DNA from: a virus
Length of the DNA stretch: 59,310 nucleotides
Reading direction: 5' to 3' (one strand)
IMG/VR virus record: IMGVR_UViG_3300048834_000244
Location: 1 to 59,310 of that record
Both the position numbers and the translations under genes were made by a program. Positions within the stretch are counted from its first letter, which is position 1. The number at the start of each line of letters is the position of its first letter. Positions 1 to 7,054 of the stretch are shown in pieces. The notes under the pieces were generated by a model. That model was given only the letters and a program-made list of their open reading frames with translations, did not search any database and was not told where the DNA came from.

Positions 1-285
1 GATGGTGAGGGTGGTTTTGTCGGTGGCATCTATCGCATGGCGCGAGAGATCGAAAGCCTACGCGCGTCCTCCGCCGCGAAAGACGCAGAGATAGCAGCCC
101 TCAAGAAGGAAGCGGCTGATGTCGTGAGGCCGTTTGCGAAGGCAGGCGAGCTATTCCCCGAACCGCAGTTCGACTTCGAGCAATGCATCTACAATCCTGC
201 GGCCGGCCCGGAATACGCGCTTGGCAGTAGCCACCTCCGAGCTGCCCGTTCCTTCCTCGACAAGTGGGAGGGGCGAGATGGTTGA
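1..285 (+). CDS. Coiled-coil early protein, 5' end cut off
   Basis: The frame is open from base 1, so the N-terminus is missing. The visible part has a charged, coiled-coil-like segment (AREIESLRASSAAKDAEIAA) followed by an AARSFLDKWEG ending. It is a second version of the gene at 58124-58963: bases 1-147 match 58225-58371 with one mismatch at base 78, then the two diverge and rejoin at the SFLDKWEG part. No function is recognised. The stop overlaps the next start by eight bases, which suggests coupled translation. Confidence 0.7.
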   Translation, partial: DGEGGFVGGIYRMAREIESLRASSAAKDAEIAALKKEAADVVRPFAKAGELFPEPQFDFEQCIYNPAAGPEYALGSSHLRAARSFLDKWEGRDG

Positions 286-790
286 GCCGCGCCTCATCGA
301 AGCAAACTGGAACACGAGTGGCGTCCAGTATCACGAATACACCTGCGTCGAGTGCGGGAAGTTGGGTCGAAACACCTATTTCGAGCCGCACCGCACCGAC
401 ATGCTCAACCGACGCCTTTGCTGGCACTGCAACTATTGGCGCGACTTCGAGGCTCGTCTTGAGCGTGACCATACCAGCATGACGATAATTGACGGTCACG
501 TATACGGACCCGGCAGCCGAACTAGCGGCTCATTTCGAGGCATGGCGGGACGGCGGTTCGACATCGAGTACATCCCGCCGTCAATCTATGCTGGCAAGCG
601 CGTGACCACCTTCGATCTGTGGTCCGGCTCGACACTCCCGGAGTATCTTCAGAAGCGGTTCCCGGACACAGCAAAATTCCTTGGCGGTGCAGAGAAGTGT
701 TCGCTCGACGGGGAGATAACGACTTGCTGGAACTCATCAGACCATCGAACGGAGCCGTATCCGCTCCCTCGCACGATAGGAATCAAGTGA
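278..790 (+). CDS. Hypothetical protein with two CxxC pairs
   Basis: 170-residue protein that starts inside the end of the preceding gene and ends in a TGATG overlap with the next. Two cysteine pairs (CVECGK and CWHCNYW, about 35 residues apart) suggest a small zinc-binding knuckle. The rest is unfamiliar. The gene is absent from the parallel right-end version of this locus, so it looks like a variable cassette in the early operon. Confidence 0.7.
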   Translation: MVEPRLIEANWNTSGVQYHEYTCVECGKLGRNTYFEPHRTDMLNRRLCWHCNYWRDFEARLERDHTSMTIIDGHVYGPGSRTSGSFRGMAGRRFDIEYIPPSIYAGKRVTTFDLWSGSTLPEYLQKRFPDTAKFLGGAEKCSLDGEITTCWNSSDHRTEPYPLPRTIGIK

Positions 791-1137
791 TGATCGAGGT
801 CCGTCGCGTCGATAGCCTATTCGACGGCAGGCACCGCGCCGGGCGCTATCGCGTCTCGCCGCCTTCGGACCATCCGGCATCGGGTATGACCGTCACAGTT
901 GCCATGGGCGGAGGCGCGTACTCCACCCTCATCAACCCGCAGTCTTTCGAGAACGGCGGGCCAGAATGGGTCATGCGCTACGGCAACCCGGAATCCATCA
1001 GGTACACGGTCGCAGGTCTGCTTGAGGCTTACGACTACCTGCTTTCGGACAACATCAACATGAAAGAGGCAACGAGACGGCTACGCATTCTGCGTGCTGG
1101 CCGGCGCGATCTGGTGAAAGGAGGAGGGAATGGTTGA
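790..1137 (+). CDS. Hypothetical early-region protein
   Basis: 115 residues; the ATG overlaps the preceding stop (TGATG). The C-terminal half is helical and basic (KEATRRLRILRAGRRDLVKG). No family is recognised. Like its upstream neighbour it has no counterpart in the right-end version of the locus. Its 3' end contains GGAGGG, which is also a suitable ribosome binding site for the overlapping gene at 1130. Confidence 0.65.
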   Translation: MIEVRRVDSLFDGRHRAGRYRVSPPSDHPASGMTVTVAMGGGAYSTLINPQSFENGGPEWVMRYGNPESIRYTVAGLLEAYDYLLSDNINMKEATRRLRILRAGRRDLVKGGGNG

Positions 1138-1582
1138 GCGGTTTGGGCTATTCGAGAACATCGGAGGCATTGGTCTGCGACTTGAGAAAGACGGAGAATG
1201 GGTCCGCCACTCCGACCACCTAGCCATTATCGGACGGATTGAAGACGATCGCACTGACGAGCATGTCCAATGGATGGCCGAACTCTCCGCCCTCAAGAAG
1301 CAGGTAGAGGAACTGACGGCGGAGCGGGATGATGCGCGCCAATATGCCGTTGAGGCCCGCCTTCGAGAGAACCAGGCAGAAGACAGACGCATCTCGGAAT
1401 CCTTTGCCCGCACCAAGGCTGAAGCCGAAGCAGCAGCGCTGCGGAAGGCGCTGGAGTTCTACGCGGATGTCAGCAAATACCCCGCGCCTCTGACGGGCGG
1501 CATGGGCGACCTATGGGCAGACTGCGGCCGGATCGCCCGATCCGCCCTTGCCTCTACCAGGGAGACGAGCGATGCAGGTTGA
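1130..1582 (+). CDS. Coiled-coil early protein (paralogue of 58124-58963)
   Basis: 150 residues with a central coiled coil ([20 protein letters not shown]) and a tail [11 protein letters not shown]. The coiled-coil segment, the [11 protein letters not shown] segment and the tail all recur in the protein at 58124-58963, while the parts between them differ. The pair therefore looks assembled from exchanged modules. The N-terminus ([15 protein letters not shown]) is unique to this copy. Function unknown. Confidence 0.7.
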   Translation: MVERFGLFENIGGIGLRLEKDGEWVRHSDHLAIIGRIEDDRTDEHVQWMAELSALKKQVEELTAERDDARQYAVEARLRENQAEDRRISESFARTKAEAEAAALRKALEFYADVSKYPAPLTGGMGDLWADCGRIARSALASTRETSDAG

Positions 1583-2054
1583 TGAGAAGGCGCTGAAGTA
1601 CGCCTATGACGCCGGCCGCGATTACGTCATGGACATGGACGACCGCACGAAGCAAATGATCCGCGTCTGCGTTCGCGCCTATCTCTCAGCCCTTGGCGAG
1701 CAGAAGCCGATCGCCTTCGTCTCGAAGCGAGTCATTGATGCTCTCGACGTCAACGGCACCGAGATAGTCGACGCTATGCTTTTCCCAAGAGGCACGCTTC
1801 GGCCAACCGAGGCACGCCCCCTCTACGCCTCTCCTCTCCCCGTCATGCCTATCACGGATGAGGACGTGGAGCGCCGGTTCAAACTCGACGACCGTGTCAC
1901 GAAAACCAAGGGCTCGTCATGGACAGGCCGTGTCGTCGGCTTCTACAGCACGACGCTGACGCCCATCGGCTACGCCGTCGAAAGCGAGAATGAACCCGGC
2001 AGCGTCCAGATTTATCCGGAAGCCGCGCTCGACGCCGCTGGCGGGAGGGGATAA
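1572..2054 (+). CDS. Early protein with C-terminal type II (R67/DfrB-like) dihydrofolate reductase domain
   Basis: 160 residues. Residues 1-95 are an unfamiliar phage early-protein region ending [11 protein letters not shown]. Residues 102-153 match the R67/DfrB SH3-barrel family closely: [33 protein letters not shown] and [12 protein letters not shown]. By alignment from memory, the R67 active-site residues K32, W38 and V66-Q67-I68-Y69 are kept as K111, W117 and V145-Q146-I147-Y148. R67 works as a homotetramer that reduces dihydrofolate with NADPH and is insensitive to trimethoprim. Whether this longer protein assembles and reduces folate is inference; the domain assignment is strong. The ATG overlaps the preceding gene. 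A second version starts at 58953. Confidence 0.8.
   Translation: MQVDEKALKYAYDAGRDYVMDMDDRTKQMIRVCVRAYLSALGEQKPIAFVSKRVIDALDVNGTEIVDAMLFPRGTLRPTEARPLYASPLPVMPITDEDVERRFKLDDRVTKTKGSSWTGRVVGFYSTTLTPIGYAVESENEPGSVQIYPEAALDAAGGRG
1815..1941 (+). repeat. 127-bp exact repeat, left copy
   Basis: Identical to 59184-59310, which is the extreme end of the window; the bases just before (A at 1814, C at 59183) differ. A perfect match of exactly 127 bases ending at the sequence end is what a de Bruijn assembler with k=127 leaves when a circular or terminally redundant genome closes onto a branch. It lies within the DfrB-type gene. Confidence 0.9.
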
Positions 2055-2233
2055 TGCGATCACTCTGCAACCCTAACCGCTTCCTCCGATCAATCCAGCA
2101 TTGGTATTGGGGAAACCCGCAACCGACACAGGCTTACAAGCGCAGGATAGCGGCTTCGTTCTTCACGAGTACGAACAAAGCACGCCGGAAGGTGCCCAAG
2201 CGGGTATTCACAATACTCAGGAGCCGCCCATGA
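2054..2233 (+). CDS. Small basic hypothetical protein
   Basis: 59 residues, starting at a TAATG overlap with the DfrB-type gene and ending at an ATGA overlap with the next gene. Very basic and aromatic in the middle (RSIQHWYWGNPQ, KARRKVPKRVF). No signal peptide or known domain. The overlaps on both sides are the main support for it being a real gene. Confidence 0.55.
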   Translation: MRSLCNPNRFLRSIQHWYWGNPQPTQAYKRRIAASFFTSTNKARRKVPKRVFTILRSRP

Positions 2234-2481
2234 CGCCGGCTGAGATCATAGCGCGGGCAACGTCTGAGGCATTCGAGCGCGTCGCGCAATGGCACGACAA
2301 GAACGCGCGCCTGTGTCTTGAAGTGTCGAGAGACGATCCGCGCCTCAATGCCGATGACAGGCGTAGGGCTTTCGAGGCTCACCGTCATCATGCAGCGAGC
2401 GCGGCGGCCATCCGGAACAAACTCTCGGACGAACGCCGGGCCGCCATCCGAGCCCTCGCCGATGGAGGCGGAAGTGAGTAG
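2230..2481 (+). CDS. Helical hypothetical protein
   Basis: 83 residues, helical and charged (PAEIIARATSEAFERVAQW, SAAAIRNKLSDERRAAIRAL). The start at 2230 follows a good AGGAG and overlaps the previous stop. Small helical proteins of this kind are common in early operons of rhizobial phages. No function can be assigned. Confidence 0.65.
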   Translation: MTPAEIIARATSEAFERVAQWHDKNARLCLEVSRDDPRLNADDRRRAFEAHRHHAASAAAIRNKLSDERRAAIRALADGGGSE

Positions 2482-2659
2482 GGCGCTGCCGCTCAAGCAG
2501 GGGCAAATCATCGCACTCTGCAAGGGCGCGAAGAAGGCCGGGCACGTCCCGGTCGTGGAAATCGACGGGGTTCGCGTGCTGCTTGTCCCCGCTAATCACG
2601 ATATCCTCAAGTCGGCCGAAATCAAACGAGTTGACGAGAAGGGTAAGGGCTACCTCTGA
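2474..2659 (+). CDS. Small basic protein upstream of the integrase
   Basis: 61 residues from a GTG at 2474, chosen because GGAGG lies five bases upstream; an in-frame ATG at 2462 has no comparable site. It is basic with a beta-rich centre (VPVVEIDGVRVLLVP). Its place directly before int, with overlapping stop and start, is where excisionases are often found, but no excisionase motif is visible, so that role is only a possibility. Confidence 0.55.
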   Translation: MSRALPLKQGQIIALCKGAKKAGHVPVVEIDGVRVLLVPANHDILKSAEIKRVDEKGKGYL

Positions 2660-3747
2660 TGGAGGACATGCCGCGCCCACGGAAGCCCTATATCCAGAAG
2701 GAGGTCACTCGCCACGGCAAGATCGTGTGGTACTTCCGGCGAGGCAAGGAGCCGCGTGTCCGCCTGCCCGGAGCGTTTGGGTCGAAGGACTTCAATGAGG
2801 CCTACGCTGCCGCATTTGCTGGTTTAGAGCCAAAGCCACGTGTTTTCGCGCCGCAGCCGTCTCTCCGCTGGCTGGTTGACCGATACTACGAAAGCCCGAG
2901 ATTCAACGCGCTCCGCCCGAATACCCAGCGGAACTACAGGCTGGAGCTGGAGCGCGTCTGCAAAACCGGCGGCTCGCTCAATTTTGCGAAGATCGATACT
3001 GACGATATCCGCGCCGGCATGATGCGGCGCGAGAATCGCCCTCATATGGTCGCCGAATACGTCAAGGCCATGCGCGCCCTGTTCCGTTTCGCCAAAGACA
3101 GCAAATGGATCGGCGCGAATCCGACCGAAGACATCACGTCGGTGCACGTGAAAACGGCGGGCTACCACACATGGACCGTCGAGGAAGTCGAGAGATATCA
3201 GGCGAAGCATCCTGTCGGCACGCAAGCCCGGCTTGCTCTCGACATCATGCTCTATACGGGTCTGAGACGTGGCGATGCGATCACTCTCGGCCGCCAGCAT
3301 GTTCGCGGCGGAACAATCAGCATTCGGGCCGGGAAGAACGGTGCGGAAATCGTGCTCCCCATCCTCCCGCCCCTTGCCGCATCCATTGAGGCCACGAAGA
3401 CAGGCGACATGGTGTTCCTGGTGAACACGCGAGGGCGCCCGTGGAAGAATATCAGCTTCGGTTACTGGTTCGCCGCACGGTGCGAGGAAGCCAAGGTTCC
3501 CGGACGCGCGCATGGGTTGCGGAAGGCCGGCGCAACCATCGCGGCGAACAACGGGGCGACGCCATTTGAGCTGACCGCGATGTACGGATGGTCCTCAACG
3601 AAGGTCGCCGAAATCTACACTCAGAAGGCCGACAAAGTGCGTCTGGCGGAACGCGCCGCGAACAAGCTATACCCGCACCCGGCCAAAGGTGCGGGGAATG
3701 CACCGCCGAAACCATTGAAAATAAAGGCCTCTCGGCAGCGGCATTAA
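2659..3747 (+). CDS. int: Tyrosine-family site-specific integrase
   Basis: Recombines phage and host attachment sites for lysogenic integration. 362 residues: a basic N-terminal arm-binding part, a SAM-like core-binding domain (about 65-160) and a catalytic domain. Visible catalytic residues are R203 (GLRRGDAITL), K226, H285 and R288 (AHGLRKAG), W311 in place of the second histidine, and nucleophile Y320 (VAEIYTQ). It is the last gene of the rightward operon and is followed by a terminator. The start overlaps the preceding stop; a second ATG at 2668 is possible. An attP site is expected nearby but no tRNA-like core was recognised. Confidence 0.93.
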   Translation: MEDMPRPRKPYIQKEVTRHGKIVWYFRRGKEPRVRLPGAFGSKDFNEAYAAAFAGLEPKPRVFAPQPSLRWLVDRYYESPRFNALRPNTQRNYRLELERVCKTGGSLNFAKIDTDDIRAGMMRRENRPHMVAEYVKAMRALFRFAKDSKWIGANPTEDITSVHVKTAGYHTWTVEEVERYQAKHPVGTQARLALDIMLYTGLRRGDAITLGRQHVRGGTISIRAGKNGAEIVLPILPPLAASIEATKTGDMVFLVNTRGRPWKNISFGYWFAARCEEAKVPGRAHGLRKAGATIAANNGATPFELTAMYGWSSTKVAEIYTQKADKVRLAERAANKLYPHPAKGAGNAPPKPLKIKASRQRH

Positions 3748-3824
3748 CCATCCGTTATTGTGAAAACCGATAGCCATATACCGTCACGATATCAATGCCA
3801 TAGCATTCATCTTTACCCGCACCG

Positions 3825-3850
3825 AAACGGCGAAAACATCCCGTTTTTTT
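3825..3850 (+). terminator. Intrinsic terminator after int
   Basis: Inverted repeat AAACGG / CCGTTT with a ten-base loop, followed by a run of Ts. It lies 78 bases after the integrase stop and would end the rightward early operon. Confidence 0.6.
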
Positions 3851-3920
3851 CGTTGAAGTCCTTGAAGAATTTCGCGCGATGCCCGCACTTTTCCGGCCTT
3901 ATGTATCAAAGGCACCAAGC

Positions 3921-4055
3921 TCACTTGTGGCAGTCAAGGTGCTTTGCGATGCACGCTCTGCCGCAGGGCTTTCCCTTCTTGCAGAACCAACTTGCATCGC
4001 ACGCTGCCAGCGGGAATGTGATGGCCAGCGCCATTATCACGCTTAATACCCGCAT
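3921..4055 (-). CDS. Small cysteine-rich lipoprotein-like peptide
   Basis: 44 residues. A hydrophobic signal ends in FPLAAC, which fits a lipobox, and the remaining 25 residues hold five more cysteines (WFCKKGKPCGRACIAKHLDC). This KPCGxxCI type of short secreted peptide recurs in alphaproteobacteria and their phages. Function unknown. It is the last gene of a two-gene leftward unit with 4062-4496. Confidence 0.7.
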   Translation of the reverse strand: MRVLSVIMALAITFPLAACDASWFCKKGKPCGRACIAKHLDCHK

Positions 4056-4061
4056 CTTGGT

Positions 4062-4496
4062 TTACCCCTGTTCGTCCTCAATGGCTTGGTGAACATTGAA
4101 CACAATGTAGCCGCGCGGCTCGTCGTTCACGATCTGGACGAAGGCATCCACCACAAACGTGCTCGTCATGGGGTTTACATCCTTCGTCATGTGTTCCTTC
4201 AAGTCTCTGTAGCCCTTCCTGAAATAGACCGGCAGCGCCTTATCGGAAACTTCCGGGATGACGCCTCTATCGCCCGTCCGGCCCTTCTCCTTACCGGGGC
4301 CGCGATTGGCTTGGTCCATGAAAAGCATCACTTCGTGAAGCGTTTTCGTCGTGGGGCTTTCCGGGGACGGGAGAAGCGGTGGCTCTGCCAATGCCGCGTC
4401 GATGTTGATCGCCGCACGATTCAATTCGGTCTCGTCAAAGGTATACTCGATCACGGTGAAGTCCGTCCGCTTCAGTGACTCCAAGAACGATCGCAT
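4062..4496 (-). CDS. Hypothetical protein
   Basis: 144 residues from the internal ATG at 4496. The C-terminal half has a mixed beta/alpha pattern (STFVVDAFVQIVNDEPRG, YIVFNVHQAIEDEQ) and an FRKGYRDLKEHM segment. No family is recognised. Its N-terminal coding region overlaps, on the other strand, a DUF3800-like remnant, so this is probably a recombination junction. Seven bases separate its stop from the next ATG. Confidence 0.6.
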   Translation of the reverse strand: MRSFLESLKRTDFTVIEYTFDETELNRAAINIDAALAEPPLLPSPESPTTKTLHEVMLFMDQANRGPGKEKGRTGDRGVIPEVSDKALPVYFRKGYRDLKEHMTKDVNPMTSTFVVDAFVQIVNDEPRGYIVFNVHQAIEDEQG

Positions 4497-4620
4497 GGTG
4501 CAGCTGGCGGATATGTGCGCGGGCGCTATCGCGCGTTCACAAAGACCGGACCGCACCGACGCTCGCCGCTGGCATCAGATGATAGGTCGTAAAATCGATG
4601 ATATCTGGAATTTCGGATAG
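4441..4620 (+). pseudogene. C-terminal remnant of a DUF3800-family protein
   Basis: The forward frame reads SDSKNDRMVQLADMCAGAIA and RRWHQMIGRKIDDIWNF, a close match to the C-terminal signature of DUF3800 (DSK...QLADMxAGAI...), a family with an RNase H-like fold linked to mobile and defence loci. The first two thirds of the domain are missing, no convincing start or ribosome binding site precedes it, and the 5' part is overlapped by an opposite-strand gene. I read it as a decayed fragment. Confidence 0.6.
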
Positions 4621-4637
4621 GGGTGCGCCCCACCTGC

Positions 4638-4830
4638 CTAGTCCAGCGATTGCTGAACACGCACGCCATCCGGCGACAATTCGGCGAGGCAGGGCGACTT
4701 TTCGATATCTAATATAGCGTACGGCGCTAAAATCGCAACGCCCTTGTCGGCATCGTGATTTGCGAGGTCGATGGGAAGCCTGGGGCAAATGGGTGAGCGG
4801 GTCCGCAAGCACATGCTTCTCCCATTGCAA
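4638..4830 (-). pseudogene. Short gene broken by a one-base shift at a C4 run
   Basis: From the ATG at 4830 one frame gives MQWEKHVLADPLTHLP. The neighbouring frame then gives LPIDLANHDADKGVAILAPY and ends SPDGVRVQQSLD. Removing one base from the CCCC run of the reverse strand near 4780 joins them into one smooth protein of about 63 residues. This may be a real frameshift, a sequence error or chance. Product unknown. Confidence 0.3.
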
Positions 4831-4962
4831 GAGGCTGCATTCTGGCGGACCAGACTACGATCCCTTCTCAATGACCGTAGCCGAGATTATCGAAGAATCG
4901 AAATTCTACCGGCATCCGAAGACCGGCGATCCTAAGGGATATGGTCGAATTTGGAGGCCGTA

Positions 4963-4990
4963 ATAAGAAGCGGCCCTTACGGGCCGCCCA
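4963..4990 (-). terminator. GC-rich hairpin terminator
   Basis: Perfect stem GCGGCCC / GGGCCGC with a four-base loop (4970-4987). On the minus strand it is followed by TTCTTATT, so it can end leftward transcription that escapes the terminator at 5435-5470. Confidence 0.6.
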
Positions 4991-5052
4991 AGCAATTCCG
5001 CTTGTCCCTCCAGCTTGGCGCTGGATTGACAGAAGTATAGGAAAAAAGACTC

Positions 5053-5382
5053 CTATTTGCAAGAGTTGTTCCGCTTCCGTAACGATCCTTTCCACAAAGG
5101 AAGCGTCAACTGAACCGGCTTTCGATGATACTCCTGTTTCGCGTCAAGCAGGTTGGCGATAAGTGAGGCGACGGCCTTTCGCGCCAAGCAACGCCGTAAC
5201 AGCGCGGGCCATGTCTTCGACGCCAAGCGCCGAACGGTTCGAATAATGGCTGGCGCGTCCGGGCCGAACCTGTCCCGCATGCGCTTCAGATTGAGCGTGG
5301 CGTTATGGTTGCATGCCGGGTTGTGACAGTACGCGGTGACCGTCATCCTGTCGTCGATGAGGCTCTGGAAGGTCCAAGCCAT
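5053..5382 (-). CDS. Phage protein with an N-terminal single-CxxxxC knuckle
   Basis: 109 residues from the ATG at 5382. The N-terminus (RMTVTAYCHNPACNHNATLN, then LKRMRDRFGPDAPA) matches a small protein common in rhizobial phages, which normally continues into a second cysteine pair. Here the remainder has no cysteine pair and is helical and basic (TVRRLASKTWPALLRRCLAR). The C-terminus may have been replaced or frame-shifted, so any zinc-binding ability is doubtful. It lies beyond the main late terminator. Confidence 0.55.
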   Translation of the reverse strand: MAWTFQSLIDDRMTVTAYCHNPACNHNATLNLKRMRDRFGPDAPAIIRTVRRLASKTWPALLRRCLARKAVASLIANLLDAKQEYHRKPVQLTLPLWKGSLRKRNNSCK

Positions 5383-5434
5383 TGCCCGACCTCTCGCTGG
5401 TTCCGACTGGAAGCTTAGCAGACGATCCTGAAAA

Positions 5435-5470
5435 CAAAAAGCCGCCGACCACCCACGGGCAGCCGGCGGC
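5435..5470 (-). terminator. Strong terminator of the leftward late operon
   Basis: Stem GCCGCCG (5441-5447) / CGGCGGC (5464-5470). On the minus strand it is followed directly by TTTTTG. It lies just downstream of the DUF1515 gene and is the best candidate for the end of the long leftward operon. Confidence 0.75.
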
Positions 5471-5534
5471 AAATGGTGGGGTAAGCCCTGTATCGCGACA
5501 GGTGGCGCATCCGCCCGGAATGGGCTGGATAGGG

Positions 5535-5912
5535 TCAGCCGCTTCGTAGCAAGCGCATGATGACGTCCCACCAATAGGCGAGAAACCCAACGACGGCGCT
5601 CGATATGGCGGCCGACGCTATGCCGACGACGAGCAGCGCGCCCTTCCCTTGCGCCTTCCAGAGCTTCACCTCGTCGGTGACAGCCTTGGTATCGGCGACC
5701 GTCACCTTCAGCGCGGTCATATCGGTTTTGACTTCGCCAACCTCGTCGGCGATTTCCTCGACGCGCTTGTGAATCGCAGAGCGATGTTCGGCGGCCTTGT
5801 CGCTCGTGTCGAGCGCATTCTGGTCGGCCCGGTCTATCTTCTGGCCAAGGTTCTTGACCTCGGCCCTGAGCTCCCCGATTGCCTCGGAGATGTCGTCAAG
5901 TTTCGTGGCCAT
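5535..5912 (-). CDS. DUF1515-family coiled-coil membrane protein
   Basis: 125 residues from the ATG at 5912. A long heptad region (IGELRAEVKNLGQKIDRADQ through VTVADTKAVTDEVKLWKAQG) is followed by one membrane segment (ALLVVGIASAAISSAVVGFL). The TDEVKLWKAQGKGAL sequence before the membrane segment is typical of DUF1515, a family found in rhizobial phages and prophages close to lysis genes. Exact function unknown; a holin-like or lysis-timing role is only suggested by context. Confidence 0.75.
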   Translation of the reverse strand: MATKLDDISEAIGELRAEVKNLGQKIDRADQNALDTSDKAAEHRSAIHKRVEEIADEVGEVKTDMTALKVTVADTKAVTDEVKLWKAQGKGALLVVGIASAAISSAVVGFLAYWWDVIMRLLRSG

Positions 5913-5935
5913 GCCCGCCCTTCCCGAATGCACTG

Positions 5936-6028
5936 TCAGATGAGAGAGAACATCGTCGCCGCGATGATGCCGATGGCGACGACGTAGACGGCGAAGATGA
6001 GCAGCCAGTCGCGGATCATGGCCGCCAT
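5936..6028 (-). CDS. 30-residue single-pass membrane peptide
   Basis: MAAMIRDWLLIFAVYVVAIG followed by IIAATMFSLI is nearly all one hydrophobic helix. It lies between the DUF1515 gene and the lysis genes, which fits a small holin, antiholin or accessory lysis peptide. The start is uncertain: ATG codons at 6028 and 6019 are both possible, and a longer reading frame continues upstream. Confidence 0.45.
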   Translation of the reverse strand: MAAMIRDWLLIFAVYVVAIGIIAATMFSLI

Positions 6029-6064
6029 CCGCAGAGGAAGAGGTCGATCATGGCGTTCGCCCCA

Positions 6065-6093
6065 TTGAGCCTGCATGATTTTGTGAGTACAAA
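6065..6093 (+). promoter_or_regulatory. Sigma-70-like promoter of HNH gene 1
   Basis: TTGAGC, 17 bases, TACAAA, about 69 bases before the ATG at 6162. The same spacing and position occur before the other two HNH genes of this cluster. Confidence 0.55.
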
Positions 6094-6161
6094 TAGCGAA
6101 CCCGCCGAGCGTTCCAGCGCTGCGACGGGTTCTAACCAAGCCAACCTGTAAGGAGGTCGAA

Positions 6162-6866
6162 ATGGCTACTTCCCGAATATGCTCGATTCCCGGTTGCAGC
6201 AAGGCTGCTAGGTCACGCGGATGGTGTCGTGCCCATTATGAGCGCTGGCGACGAAATGGTTCCCCTACAGCGCGGGGACGTGGCAACTCAAAAAGAAACA
6301 CTGCGGTACGCTTGCTTTGCGAGACGTGCGGCAGTGGCTACCATCCGTGGGCTGGTCGCGAGACCACATCGAGAACTTGCAGCCGCCAATGCAACGGACA
6401 GATATCCAAACAGGGAAACTCCTATCAATCATCTGACTTCGACCGGCTTATCGACCAGTCTGATGGTTGTTGGATTTGGAAGGGGCCATTACGCGAGGAT
6501 GGTTACGGCGAATTCTTTATCGCGGGCCGGCGCTTTCGCGCGCATCGATATTCTTTCGAGCGGCAGTATGGCCCTATACCGTTAGGGCTATTTGTCTGCC
6601 ATCGCTGCGACAATCCCTCCTGCGTGAATCCGGATCACCTGTTTGCCGGAACGCAACGCGAGAATATGCAGGATATGGCCGCGAAGGGGAGGCACGGCGG
6701 GCCAGATTTGCGGGGCGAAGCCCACCCAATGGCTCGGATCACCAGGGAAGTTGCCCAAGCCATCCGCGTTGACTTGAGACCTGCAAAGGATGTCTCCGCT
6801 CAGTACGGCGTCAGCAAATCCCTAGTTTGGGCGATCAGAAGTGGCAGGTTGTGGAACGGCACCTAG
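6162..6866 (+). CDS. HNH homing-type endonuclease 1
   Basis: 234 residues. The N-terminal zinc knuckle (CSIPGCSKAARSRGWCRAHY) is a plant-GATA-like motif shared with three other HNH proteins here. A second cysteine cluster (CETCGSGYHP...CSRQC) follows, then the HNH_3 nuclease core (GCWIWKGPLREDGYGEF, VCHRCDNPSCVNPDHLF) and a C-terminal helix-turn-helix (ARITREVAQAIRVDL). Such freestanding nucleases cut and home into related phage genomes. TAAGGAGG lies upstream of the ATG. The gene opposes the late operon, and its last four bases overlap the end of the outer spanin gene. Confidence 0.9.
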   Translation: MATSRICSIPGCSKAARSRGWCRAHYERWRRNGSPTARGRGNSKRNTAVRLLCETCGSGYHPWAGRETTSRTCSRQCNGQISKQGNSYQSSDFDRLIDQSDGCWIWKGPLREDGYGEFFIAGRRFRAHRYSFERQYGPIPLGLFVCHRCDNPSCVNPDHLFAGTQRENMQDMAAKGRHGGPDLRGEAHPMARITREVAQAIRVDLRPAKDVSAQYGVSKSLVWAIRSGRLWNGT

Positions 6867-7054
6867 GTCGACGGCCAGTGACATAATTTTTCCCCGGTCT
6901 TGAGATACGCGAGGTGCCGCGCGGCTTCTGCGTCGGTCATCGCGTCGTAGACAGGCTGGCTGTACTTCAACTGCGGCGCGATCTGGCAAAAGCTGCCGGA
7001 CGTTGTGGAGCAGCCGGCGAACATCAAAGCGGCGAGGATGACGGCGGCTTTCAT
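6863..7054 (-). CDS. Outer-membrane spanin lipoprotein (Rz1-like)
   Basis: 63 residues. A short signal with lipobox (ALMFAGCSTTS) is followed by a tail resembling rhizobial-phage o-spanins, ending DAEAARHLAYLKTGEKLCHW. It should be lipidated and pair across the periplasm with the i-spanin to disrupt the outer membrane at lysis. The ATG overlaps the stop of the i-spanin gene (ATGA), the usual coupling of the pair. Confidence 0.8.
   Translation of the reverse strand: MKAAVILAALMFAGCSTTSGSFCQIAPQLKYSQPVYDAMTDAEAARHLAYLKTGEKLCHWPST

Noticed and set aside
3747-3820. Attachment site directly after int
   Set aside because: Expected by analogy, but no tRNA 3' end or repeated core could be recognised, so no coordinates can be supported.
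5215-5245. GGTTCGAAT resembling a tRNA T-loop, as a possible attachment core
   Set aside because: The flanking bases do not form a T-arm or acceptor stem, and it lies within a coding frame.
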